This document shows, one piece after another, positions 52,748-60,880 of a stretch of DNA of 64,000 bases. Under the pieces are notes generated by a model, which made no database searches, was not told the origin of the DNA, and worked only from the letters and a program-made list of their open reading frames with translations. The stretch is from Gemmatimonadota bacterium (GTDB taxonomy: Bacteria; Gemmatimonadota; Gemmatimonadetes; Gemmatimonadales; Gemmatimonadaceae). The first letter of the stretch is position 1. The number at the start of each line of letters is the position of its first letter. The DNA lies in assembly GCA_016194585.1 (NCBI GenBank), contig JACQBG010000027.1:50849-114848 (forward strand). The letters run 5' to 3'. The position numbers and the translations under genes were made by a program.

Positions 52748-53323
52748 ATGATGCCGTCCCCGCCCACGCCCCGTCGGGTGTTCGGTGCCCTTCGGGGCGT
52801 CGTGCACGCCGACGCCAGGTTCTTCGAGTCGCTGCCGGTGGCCGAGTTGCTCGTGTGGGAAGGAGACACGCCGCCGGGTCGCGCGCCTCGCAAGCGCCCC
52901 GCGGGAACGATGCACGGCGACCTGCCGCCAACCCCGCTCGCCGAGGCGTCCGCCCTCGGGCGGCGGTGGGTGCGCCGATACTTCCGCCGGCAGCAGCTGT
53001 GGACTCGGGAGCAGGTGGCCGCGTGGCTCCGCATCACGCCACATGCGGTGCGGCTCCGGGTCCGACGGGGAACCTTGCTCGCGGTCGATTTCGAAGCGCG
53101 TCGGTACTTTCCCGCGGCGCAGTTCGATCGCCGCCGTCGCCAACTGCGGCCCGAGGTGCGCGCGTATTTCGCGACGACGCCTGCGCGTGACCGGTGGGTG
53201 CTGACCTACGCCCTCCTGCTGCCCGTGCGTGGCCGCCGCGCGATCCTGAGGCAGCTGCTCGACGGTGACGAACTCGAGGCGGTGCTCGCGATCGTTCGAC
53301 GCCTTCGCGCGCGCGGCGCATGA
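52748..53323 (+). CDS. Helix-turn-helix protein with antitoxin-like C-terminus
   Basis: The 191-residue protein has an HTH_17-like module (LWTREQVAAWLRITPHAVRL, RVRRGTLLAVDFEARRYFPA) and a C-terminal stretch (DRWVLTYALLLPVRGRRAIL, RQLLDGDELEAVLAIVRRL) resembling antitoxin-type toxin-binding domains. Tandem ATGs at 52748 and 52751 follow AAGGAG; the second has better spacing. Its stop overlaps the next start (ATGA), so the two are co-translated. Confidence 0.65.
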   Translation: MMPSPPTPRRVFGALRGVVHADARFFESLPVAELLVWEGDTPPGRAPRKRPAGTMHGDLPPTPLAEASALGRRWVRRYFRRQQLWTREQVAAWLRITPHAVRLRVRRGTLLAVDFEARRYFPAAQFDRRRRQLRPEVRAYFATTPARDRWVLTYALLLPVRGRRAILRQLLDGDELEAVLAIVRRLRARGA

Positions 53324-53730
53324 GGGCAAGCGAGTCCGGGTCATCGCTTAACCATGCGCAGCGCGTCGCACGCCTTCGCGCGTTGGACTGGTACGTGTGG
53401 CAGGACGACGTGGAGCATGCGACGGCGTGCTTGTCCACGCCGCATCAGATGCTGCGCGGCAAGACGCCGCTCGCATGCGCGGACACCGAGGCTGACACCG
53501 TGTTGGCTGAGGGGGTGCTCACGCGCCTGTTGTACAGGGTGGACGGGAGACCGCTTTTCCCGACGTGGCGCATCAATGACGAAACCGAGGAAGCCGCGGC
53601 CCGCGCCGGCCACGGTGAAGGTGACCGTGGCGCCGGCCCCGGCGGAGCGCACGGCGTCGCGGCGGGCAACCCGCCGCGTGAGGCTCGAACACGCGCGACA
53701 GGGACGCCCCGTCTTCGTTCGGGTGCCTAG
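53320..53730 (+). CDS. MbcA/ParS-like antitoxin-domain protein
   Basis: The 136-codon frame overlaps the previous stop by 4 bp. The first 75 residues (AQRVARLRALDWYVWQDDVE, LSTPHQMLRGKTPLACADTE, LAEGVLTRLLYRVDG) match the Xre/MbcA/ParS toxin-binding domain. The last 55 residues are low-complexity and overlap the start of the next gene by 155 bp, so the real end may have shifted through a frameshift near 53550-53580. Confidence 0.6.
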   Translation: MRASESGSSLNHAQRVARLRALDWYVWQDDVEHATACLSTPHQMLRGKTPLACADTEADTVLAEGVLTRLLYRVDGRPLFPTWRINDETEEAAARAGHGEGDRGAGPGGAHGVAAGNPPREARTRATGTPRLRSGA

Positions 53731-54298
53731 GATGACGCGGCCACAGCGGGTGCTCTGCACGCGCAATGGGGAAGTGAAGCAGATCCTCGGGCCGACGATC
53801 GAGGCGGCACGAAAGGCAAATCCGATCGTCATGGCACGCATGCGTCCACCGAACGTACGCCACCGCCGCAAGCCGCTCGCGTTGGACAAGCCGCCGAAGG
53901 TGGACGACGTCCCCGCGCCCGGCCCGACCGAACAGCAGATGTTGGTGGCCTCGCTGTCCGCATTCTGGGAACTCGCCAAGCGATGGAAGCTCGCGACCGT
54001 CGAGGCGTGCGCCGTGCTCGCGATCTCGGCACGCACGAGGTTTCGGTGGCGACGGAAGGCGCCGCTCGCGGACGCGATGACGTTGGATCGATTGCAGCTG
54101 ATCCTGCTGACTTATCAGCGCCTCATGGAGCTCACGCATGGCTCAGACGACGCGTCCGCCAGAATCCTCCGCCAGCGAGGAAGCGCCGAGAACCCCGAGG
54201 TGTCCTCACAGTCGTTGCTCGAAGCGCTCACCGCGCCATCTGTCATTGCGCTGCGCCGCCACTACGACCGCTTCGCCTCGCTGATCGACGCGAGTTGA
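53576..54298 (+). CDS. Xre/MbcA-type antitoxin-like protein
   Basis: The 240-residue product begins with a basic, Pro/Ala-rich N-terminus (MTKPRKPRPAPATVKVTV). From about 120 it has an HTH (FWELAKRWKLATVEACAVLA, ISARTRFRWRRKAPL, LDRLQLILLTYQRLMELTHG) and a toxin-binding-like tail (ARILRQRGSAENPEVSSQSL, IALRRHYDRFASL). This is the architecture of MbcA/ParS antitoxins. No RES toxin is encoded nearby. Confidence 0.65.
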   Translation: MTKPRKPRPAPATVKVTVAPAPAERTASRRATRRVRLEHARQGRPVFVRVPRMTRPQRVLCTRNGEVKQILGPTIEAARKANPIVMARMRPPNVRHRRKPLALDKPPKVDDVPAPGPTEQQMLVASLSAFWELAKRWKLATVEACAVLAISARTRFRWRRKAPLADAMTLDRLQLILLTYQRLMELTHGSDDASARILRQRGSAENPEVSSQSLLEALTAPSVIALRRHYDRFASLIDAS

Positions 54299-54404
54299 GC
54301 GCTCGAATCGAAAGCCGCACCGCCGTACCTGTCGACTGCGAACTGCCGCGCGCTATCGCGTGCACATGGGTGCGAGGCGCCCGAGCGCGACGTGGGAAAA
54401 GGCG

Positions 54405-54602
54405 CTAGGCCTGAGGTCGGAGAGGAGACCGATGGTCCGACTCGCCGAACGCAGCTAGCCCCCGTACTCTGGTCTGTTGGTGCGGTTGGGCGCTGAGGTT
54501 CGCCACCTCATCGATGAATTCGCCGAGACGCGCCTCTGCGACGAGGGCGCTGACGACGTCTGGATACCGCAGCAGCAATAGACGGAACAAGTGAACTCGC
54601 AT
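54405..54602 (-). CDS. Possible small unknown protein
   Basis: A 65-codon frame (MRVHLFRLLLLRYPDVVSAL, VAEARLGEFIDEVANLSAQP) with plausible helices but no family and no clear ribosome site. It may be noncoding. Position between the antitoxin-like gene and the AbiEii-like gene. Confidence 0.3.
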   Translation of the reverse strand: MRVHLFRLLLLRYPDVVSALVAEARLGEFIDEVANLSAQPHQQTRVRGLAAFGESDHRSPLRPQA

Positions 54603-54701
54603 GAGTGACGCTCCGGTGCGATAGAGTCCGCGGTCGGCGTCACTCGACCGTCACTCGGGCGGCATTCGCGCTGCGGTTCCCTGCAGCGCTCGGGCTGTCG
54701 A

Positions 54702-55406
54702 CTACAGCGTCGCGAGGGCCGCGATCTGTGATAGCGTTGCGCGAATCACGGTCGGCGGGTCGTCGGCGTTGTTCAGGTGTGCGGCGGCCACGTCTTCGGC
54801 GAGACCGTTCGCGAGGAGCGTCGTGGCGAACGCGACGAGGCGCGCCCGGACGGCGACGCTCGCGACCGCCGTCTCCGTCACCAAGGTCGGCCGCGAGGCG
54901 ATCAGGGCCATAATGTCCTCGATGTCGTGGCTCGCGCGCAGGTCGTCGCCGCCGCGATCCGTGTAGGCCGCCAACTTCATCGCGATGAACGCCGGGGCCG
55001 CGACGTGCCGGAACGCGACGCCATTGACCGTCGCGACGACTGCACTCGCGAGCGCCTCGGCGTCCCATACGTTGCCGTTGCCACCAGGATGGGCGCCCGC
55101 CGGGACGAGATCGAAGAGCACGCCGCTCGGCGCCTGCCATCGGTGGAGGTGCGCGGTCTCGGTCGTGTCGTGCTGAAAGCCGCGCGCACGCAGCGCCTCG
55201 TGGAGCGCGTTCGCGTCGTCGTAGCGATGCGACGCGAGGACGCCGTCCACATCCTTCGTGGGACGCGGACGCGGGAGCGGCGACGCGGTATGCAAGAGCG
55301 GTGCGACCGCGCCACCGATGAACACCACGTCGGCTGCGAGCGGCCCCAAGTCGCGCACGACCGCGACGATGCGCGCGACCGACGGGTGCGTCACGCCCGC
55401 GCTCAC
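54702..55406 (-). CDS. AbiEii/MenT-like nucleotidyltransferase (probable toxin)
   Basis: The 234-residue protein has the nucleotidyltransferase core VVFIGGAVAPLLHT...RPTKDVDGVL (GG-x-A ... T-x-D-x-D), FDLVPAG, and the Lys/Tyr helix AFIAMKLAAYTDRGGDDLRA, SHDIEDIMALI, typical of AbiEii/AbiGii toxins, which modify tRNA. GTG 55406 overlaps the partner's stop (GTGA), indicating a two-gene unit. Confidence 0.85.
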   Translation of the reverse strand: MSAGVTHPSVARIVAVVRDLGPLAADVVFIGGAVAPLLHTASPLPRPRPTKDVDGVLASHRYDDANALHEALRARGFQHDTTETAHLHRWQAPSGVLFDLVPAGAHPGGNGNVWDAEALASAVVATVNGVAFRHVAAPAFIAMKLAAYTDRGGDDLRASHDIEDIMALIASRPTLVTETAVASVAVRARLVAFATTLLANGLAEDVAAAHLNNADDPPTVIRATLSQIAALATL

Positions 55407-55921
55407 AGGTGCACGGCGGCGGTCGGTGCGCCGAAACGCTGCCGCAGGGCCTGCAGCGCGAGCTGGCGTTCGCGCGCACCGCCCGTGCGTACAGCGTCCA
55501 CGAGCGAGAGTGCGACGTAGGTGTCGGGGGACCGGTGCGGGAGATCGCTGGCCTTCGGCACGAGCGGTACGATGGCGCGGCCGCGCACGGGCCCGCCCGC
55601 GCATGGCCACACGACGGGTTCATCGCCCGCGTCGAGGGCGTCCACGAGCACGGGCCCAGAGCGCCCTGTCGGGATCCCCTGACGGAAGACGCCGGGGGTG
55701 GCAGGGAACACGTACTGGATGCCGTGCTCCAGGAACTCAAAGAGCGCGAGGCGATTGATCCGGCGGCCATCGGAGAATGCGACGCCGACAGCCGTCAACC
55801 GCTTGACCGACTCGAAGGCCTTGCTTGCGCTGATGCCCAGGGTTTGCGCGAGCGACTCAAACTTCATTCCCGGGTGTTCGGCGAGCACGATGGCGACGGC
55901 GACATCAATAGGTGAACGCAT
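55403..55921 (-). CDS. Winged-helix partner of the nucleotidyltransferase (probable antitoxin)
   Basis: The 172-residue protein starts at ATG 55921. N-terminal HTH (VAVAIVLAEHPGMKFESLAQ, TLGISASKAFESVKRLTAVG), then RRINRLALFEFLEHGIQYVF and PATPGVFRQGIPTGRSGPVL, VVWPCAGGPVRGRAIVPLVP. I recognise this arrangement from regulator genes that precede AbiEii-like toxins. It likely represses the operon and neutralises or modulates the transferase. Confidence 0.75.
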   Translation of the reverse strand: MRSPIDVAVAIVLAEHPGMKFESLAQTLGISASKAFESVKRLTAVGVAFSDGRRINRLALFEFLEHGIQYVFPATPGVFRQGIPTGRSGPVLVDALDAGDEPVVWPCAGGPVRGRAIVPLVPKASDLPHRSPDTYVALSLVDAVRTGGARERQLALQALRQRFGAPTAAVHL

Positions 55922-56337
55922 ATAGTCACAATAGGTTACGAGATTCGCGAATACAGAAACTACTCAGACACCAGCCCGAAGGCAAGGTGGAAGCGTCGGC
56001 GGTGCCGAGTATTCATGCGTGCCCGTCGTGCTTGGTTACGCGCCATACGGTTACCTACCCTCCGTCGGCGCGTCCCGGCCACGCGGCCATCCGGGAGCGC
56101 GGTCGCCTATGCGCCCGCATGCGATCTCCCAGAGGTCATCGGCGTTCCACGTTGCACATTCGCGGATGCCATGAGACCGCTGGACGACTGCCGGACATTA
56201 CACACTCTTCTACGCAGAGCCAAAACACGATGCCGTGTACACCTGGCTGAATCCCGTCTCGCCCCGAGCGCGCCTCAGGTCTGCAACAAGCTCAAGAACG
56301 GCGCACGGTATGCGGCCGCGGGCAGCTCCGCGGTCCG
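55922..56337. other. Spacer with motif copy c
   Basis: No gene recognised. ACTCTTCTACGCAGAGCC at 56204-56221 is motif copy c, same orientation as copy b. Sequence left of it, about 55,930-56,190, is unassigned. Confidence 0.45.
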
Positions 56338-56592
56338 GTGAGCGCGCCGGTGACGATCGTAGAGTTCTCCGACCTCCAATGCCCACACTGCAAGAAGCTG
56401 CATGCGACGCTGCGAAGATGGCGCGAGAAGTACTCAACGCAAGTCGCGGTACGCTTCCGGGGTCTCATGGCGCTTTGCACTGGCCGCTACGGGCTACTCG
56501 AGCGTCGGAACGTCACGGCGGTCGTTGGTTGCGCGGCCTCACCGGCCGCGGCAGCACCGCCCTCCCCGCGCGTGACGTTGGTGTGCACGTGA
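56338..56592 (+). pseudogene. DsbA/thioredoxin-like fragment
   Basis: About 42 residues (APVTIVEFSDLQCPHCKKLH, ATLRRWREKYSTQVAVRFRG) match the start of DsbA-type thioredoxin folds with the CPHC active site. After position ~56464 the frame turns to unrelated sequence. Signal peptide and most of the fold are missing, so it is a fragment. Confidence 0.65.
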
Positions 56593-56614
56593 GCGGAGTC
56601 GCCTGGCAGTCCGT

Positions 56615-57745
56615 TCATGCGCACTCCGACGATCGGACCGGAGCCGAGGGTGCAAACGGGCGGAGACGAACCTCCGCGCGTTGATTCACGCCATCGAGGA
56701 GGATCTGGTCGACGACCGCATGCAGCATCTCCTTTTTCGCGGCGTACGAGGCTTGCGTGTAACAGGCGAGCAGGCCTCCACGGGACTCGCGCGCCGCCGA
56801 GAGGAGCTCGATGGCGCTACTCCAGCGATGCCCCTGCTCGCGAATCGTGTCGATGCGATGCGTGAGCATCGCGGCATTCGCGTCGAGTTCGAGAAGGACC
56901 TCCCGCGCCTCGCGTTCGACGTGCGGCCGGAGACCGAGCTCGGCCAACGACCGCACCGTCTGGCGAATCTGACGCTCCACACCTCCGAGCTCGCGTTGGA
57001 GCGCGTCGGTGAGCTGGGCTTCCTCGCCGGAGGCATAGGAGCGCAAAGTCGTCTGGAGTTCCTGCAGCACGTCCTCCGCGAGCGTCGTCGATGCGAGCGC
57101 GTCGAGGACGACGTGCTCAATGTGAGACTCCAACTCGTCCGCCCGAACGCTAAGACGAATGTTCGGACAGGGGCGCGTCTCGCGATTCGATACAGTGTGC
57201 TTATAGTACCGATAGGATGCGTCTCCCACTTTTCGGCCGGTCACGGTCACGGCGCTCGCGCAATGGGCACACCTGACCAGGCCGGAAAATAAGAATACAT
57301 GCGACGTGCGCTTCCGAGGATTGCCGTCGCGGCCGGACATGAGTTCGTTCGCCCGAATCCACTCGGCTTCGGATACCACCGGATCTTCGAGATAGTTGCG
57401 TACGAAGAACGGCCCTCGTCCGTCGATGATCGATGTCGTGGCGGGGGGCAGCGCTAGGACATCGCGCCAACTCATGCCCTTGCGCCCGTTGGTTCCGTAC
57501 GCGAAGGCGCCGAAGTAGATGGGGTTCGCCAAGAGGCGGCGCACGACACTCGGGATCCAAATCCCGCGCGATGGATCGGCGGACGGACGGTGGGACACGA
57601 GCGCCGGTGTTGGGATGTGCTCGTTCGTCAACGTCCGCGCGATGGTCGCGACACTGTCACCCGCTGCGACCATGGCGAACATCCTCGCGACCGTCTCTTT
57701 TGAACATCGCGCGATAGGCACGGCGCCCCCCATCCCATTTCCCAA
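56615..57745 (-). pseudogene. Large serine recombinase lacking its catalytic domain
   Basis: The 376-codon frame carries the recombinase domain (IPTPALVSHRP; GIWIPSVVRRLLANPIYFGA), the zinc ribbon (LVRCAHCASAVTVTGRK; YYKHTVSNRETRPCPN) and a C-terminal coiled coil, as in site-specific serine integrases. The N-terminal resolvase domain with the catalytic Ser (about 150 residues) is absent upstream of 57745. It cannot cut DNA by itself. It is bracketed by motif copies c and d. Confidence 0.8.
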
Positions 57746-58319
57746 TGTCGGCCCATGCTGTCGAAGTTCAGAAATTGGAGCCTTCTCGCCGCGACGCTCT
57801 CCCCGAACGGACCGACATGGAAGGGCCGTCGCTCGCTGGGTGTCCCGCGCTGTCGGCTACGGAAGCCACGCGCCTGCGCCCGCGCAGCACGCCCGGCGTC
57901 ATCGTCTCCATCCGCGACTCAGGCAGTCAGCCAGTCGCGCTCAACTCACGCTGGGCCGACGTGCGCCGGGGTGGAAACTCCCGATGTCTCTGTGGATCGA
58001 GGAGGCGATCCGACGCGGAGAGCCCTGCGTCGCAGGGGCGCGCGCTCGCGGACTTCGTGCACGAGCATCGGCGTGCTAAGTTCCACGCGGCGATCGCGTG
58101 TCACAAGAAAAACACCGTCCAGAGCGACGATCGTCGCCATGGACGGTTAGCGCCACGCGCAACGGAAAGAACTCTCGACCGTTCGACGACGTGTCGCCGG
58201 AGACAGGTCCCTCAGCACTGAAGCGTTCCACAGACTCTTACGCAGAGCTTGAATTCCACACGCACCTACGTGGAGTTCGCGAGCGCCTGCGCCTCCCGCC
58301 GCGAATCCGCGAGCAGCAC
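57746..58319. other. Spacer with motif copy d
   Basis: No recognisable gene on either strand. ACTCTTACGCAGAGC at 58234-58248 is motif copy d, orientation as b and c, 3 bases shorter in the middle. Confidence 0.45.
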
Positions 58320-58511
58320 CTACGGACGCCCGGACTTGTTCTTGCTAGGGTCGACTAATGTGTACGTCGCGCCCTTCTGATTCGTCGGTGGCAGCGGCTC
58401 GCCCTTGACGCTCGTGACTTCGGGGCCCTTGCCGCCGCGCGGTCCGATCTGCTGGTACTGGCCGGAAGCAGGTGCTTTCTGACCTGGTCTGACACCACTC
58501 GGTTTCGACAT
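58320..58511 (-). CDS. YjzC-like small protein
   Basis: The 63-residue protein MSKPSGVRPGQKAPASGQYQ, QIGPRGGKGPEVTSVKGEPL, PPTNQKGATYTLVD matches the YjzC family (PG-x-KAP-x-SG-x-YxxIGPRGG ... KGEPLPPT). Function unknown. It lies 17 bp after the protease gene on the same strand and may be co-transcribed. Confidence 0.85.
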   Translation of the reverse strand: MSKPSGVRPGQKAPASGQYQQIGPRGGKGPEVTSVKGEPLPPTNQKGATYTLVDPSKNKSGRP

Positions 58512-58528
58512 GCGGTTCTCCTTGTGTG

Positions 58529-60880
58529 TTAGGTCGCCCCACGAATGCGGGCCTCCGCCCGCACCGTGAGGTTCTGCGCTTGGTACTGCGTGCGGATCAG
58601 TTGCGCCATCTCGTCGTAGACCGGCGCGCGACGCTCCGGGTCTGCGATCGTGACGATGAGAGCGAACGGTTGCGCCTGGCGTGTTTCGAGACCCTCAACG
58701 CCATGTCGGGTAAGAAGCCGCACCATCATACGCCAGTGGTTGCCCCGCTCGCCCGCTGAGAGATCGCCGTGGTATGTACGCACAGGCGCCCATTTGCGGA
58801 GCTCCTTGATTTGAACCTCTTCGAACAACCGATCGGGATTGGCATGCTCAGGAGGCACCAGCCCGACGAACCGCTCGGAGGTTCGACGCTCTCCCGCCGC
58901 GTCGCGCCGACTTGTCACGGTGCGATAGACGCCAAAGTGCGCATCGATGTGCGTTTCGCAATACTCGGTTCCCCATCGCGCGCCGCGCGTCGGTGCGAAC
59001 GCAATCGTCATAAACACCTCACCGTAGAATCTCCCCTCGCGATACAGCGACGGTGGGAACGGGAAGTGATTCCATTCAAGGAAGAAGCCCGGCCGCAGCG
59101 TGTCCTCGAAAATGAGCGTCGATTGATGTGGCTCACATTCGATGCAATAGGGCGGAGGTACCGGACGGCCGAAGCCGAAGTAATCTTCGTCTCCCATCGG
59201 TACGCGGCCTCGTGAACGCGGGTCGCGTGCATGATGTGTCAGGAGGGCCCGTGCGAGTACGGGCGAGGGCACCGGTGCGATTTGGTGATAGATTTGCGCG
59301 AGCGACCGCGAGACCAAGGGCGCGGCGAAGCTGGTGCCGATGTCCTCGCCGGTACCGGACGGCGTAAGCGATCGGATGCCGCCAATGTGGGACACGTCCG
59401 TCGTACACGTACCACCGTAGTGCACGAGATCAGGCTTGATGATGTGGTTCGGGCCCGCCCCATGACGCGAGAACGGCGACGGCTCTTCGCGCCTGGGCCC
59501 GCGCTCGGCATAATCGAGATGCGAGATCGCGCCGACCGCGATGCCAAGCACGCTGTCCGCAGGCGCAGTGATGCGTCCGATGCTGAGTTGCTGCGGAAGC
59601 CGTGGAAAGTCAAGCAGCGGTGGGAGCTCGTAGTTGCCCGCCGCGATGACGAACGAGACTTGATACTGCTCCTGCAAGTCGTCAAGCTTTTCCGCAAACG
59701 CGGAGAACTCGTCCTCGGCGCAGACTTCACCGGAACTGAGCGAGAGATTCCAGACCTTGAATCGGTTCGCGTGTCGCTTCAGTGCGCTTTCGAGTGACTG
59801 CAGGAACTCCTGTTCCGTCACGCGCTCCACGTCGCCTGAACCCCAGTGTGGGTCCGCGTTCGGAATAACTTGCAGGTCGAATACGCCGCACGGTCCGGTG
59901 TCGATGTCCGGGAGATGTGGGTTGAGGCGGTCTCCGAAGACAATCAGCCCAGCGACGAACGTGCCATGCGTGGGGTTCTGATACGGCGGGGCGACGCTCG
60001 ACTCTCGTCCGACCACCCACGACGCGATCAGAGTATTGCTGGGATCGATCCCGCTGTCCACCACGACGACGGTCGGAAAGTCGCCCTCGACGTCAGTTGC
60101 TGATGGCAACGCTGGTGCCGGTGCGTCATTGAGGGCGCGCGTTCGGATCGTGCGAAGCAGTGGCATGCCGATCAGGGAACGCACACCAACGATGCGCGAC
60201 AGCGCATCAACGTCTGCTTCGTCGCGACACCCAACGGCCAGCACGGTACCGTGCTCGCCATATCCCCATCGCCATATCGGGAGATCGCGCTTACCGCATT
60301 GTGCGTCGAAGTCCTCGACGAGTCGTTCCTGGTCGCGCGACGGCCCGAAATCGAAGAGCCGCACGCGGACGACGAATCGGTTCTCCTCAGCGCGGGGGCT
60401 CGCTTGGAGTACCTCGAGCGGTGACCTGTTTCGTCGACGCTGGGCTGGTGTGACTGCTTCGATTGCTGCTACCGTCGAGATGTCCTTGATCAGTCGTGCC
60501 GACGCGCCATCCTCAAGTTCGAGGCGAAGTGCTGCGAGGCCGCTGGGCGTTGCCTTCACATACAATTCTCCGTGAGAGCCGGCGCCAATGATAGGGCACG
60601 TTCGCTCGCAGAACAGACGCTCCGGTCGATGGCTCTTCGCCAGTGCACGGCTGAGGAGCTGCACCCGCACCGCCGCCGCGCCCGCGCGCTCGATCTGTGG
60701 CAGCAACGCGGTCTCAATTGCGCGCACCTGCGTACCGAGAGAAGCGCGGAGCTCCGGCGTCACCTCGCGAAACGGCACCGGAGCCTTGCCGCCTCCCTGA
60801 ACCGGGCGCTCCCGCCCCTGGTTCGGCATGATGAGTTTGATGGGCAGGCGTTCCCTGGCGGGTCGTGTCGGGCTAGTCAT
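58529..60880 (-). CDS. ietS: Subtilisin-like serine protease, IetS-type
   Basis: The 783-residue protein has a roughly 260-residue N-terminal region unlike secreted subtilases, no signal peptide, then the S8 catalytic domain: Asp in VVVVDSGIDPSN (about 275), His in THGTFVAGLIVFGD (about 300), Ser in GTGEDIGTSFAAPLVSR (about 515), and a C-terminal extension of about 240 residues. It overlaps the AAA+ ATPase gene by 8 bp. An AAA+ ATPase plus cytosolic subtilase is the IetAS pair, described as a toxin-antitoxin/stability system on Agrobacterium Ti plasmids and later as an anti-phage defence set. The protease is the toxic effector by that precedent. Confidence 0.82.
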   Translation of the reverse strand: MTSPTRPARERLPIKLIMPNQGRERPVQGGGKAPVPFREVTPELRASLGTQVRAIETALLPQIERAGAAAVRVQLLSRALAKSHRPERLFCERTCPIIGAGSHGELYVKATPSGLAALRLELEDGASARLIKDISTVAAIEAVTPAQRRRNRSPLEVLQASPRAEENRFVVRVRLFDFGPSRDQERLVEDFDAQCGKRDLPIWRWGYGEHGTVLAVGCRDEADVDALSRIVGVRSLIGMPLLRTIRTRALNDAPAPALPSATDVEGDFPTVVVVDSGIDPSNTLIASWVVGRESSVAPPYQNPTHGTFVAGLIVFGDRLNPHLPDIDTGPCGVFDLQVIPNADPHWGSGDVERVTEQEFLQSLESALKRHANRFKVWNLSLSSGEVCAEDEFSAFAEKLDDLQEQYQVSFVIAAGNYELPPLLDFPRLPQQLSIGRITAPADSVLGIAVGAISHLDYAERGPRREEPSPFSRHGAGPNHIIKPDLVHYGGTCTTDVSHIGGIRSLTPSGTGEDIGTSFAAPLVSRSLAQIYHQIAPVPSPVLARALLTHHARDPRSRGRVPMGDEDYFGFGRPVPPPYCIECEPHQSTLIFEDTLRPGFFLEWNHFPFPPSLYREGRFYGEVFMTIAFAPTRGARWGTEYCETHIDAHFGVYRTVTSRRDAAGERRTSERFVGLVPPEHANPDRLFEEVQIKELRKWAPVRTYHGDLSAGERGNHWRMMVRLLTRHGVEGLETRQAQPFALIVTIADPERRAPVYDEMAQLIRTQYQAQNLTVRAEARIRGAT

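Noticed and set aside
50017..58248. Reading the repeated ACTCTT...GCAGAGC motif as integron attC sites
   Set aside because: The RYYYAAC/GTTRRRY core boxes are absent, one copy is inverted, and no tyrosine integron integrase is in the window.
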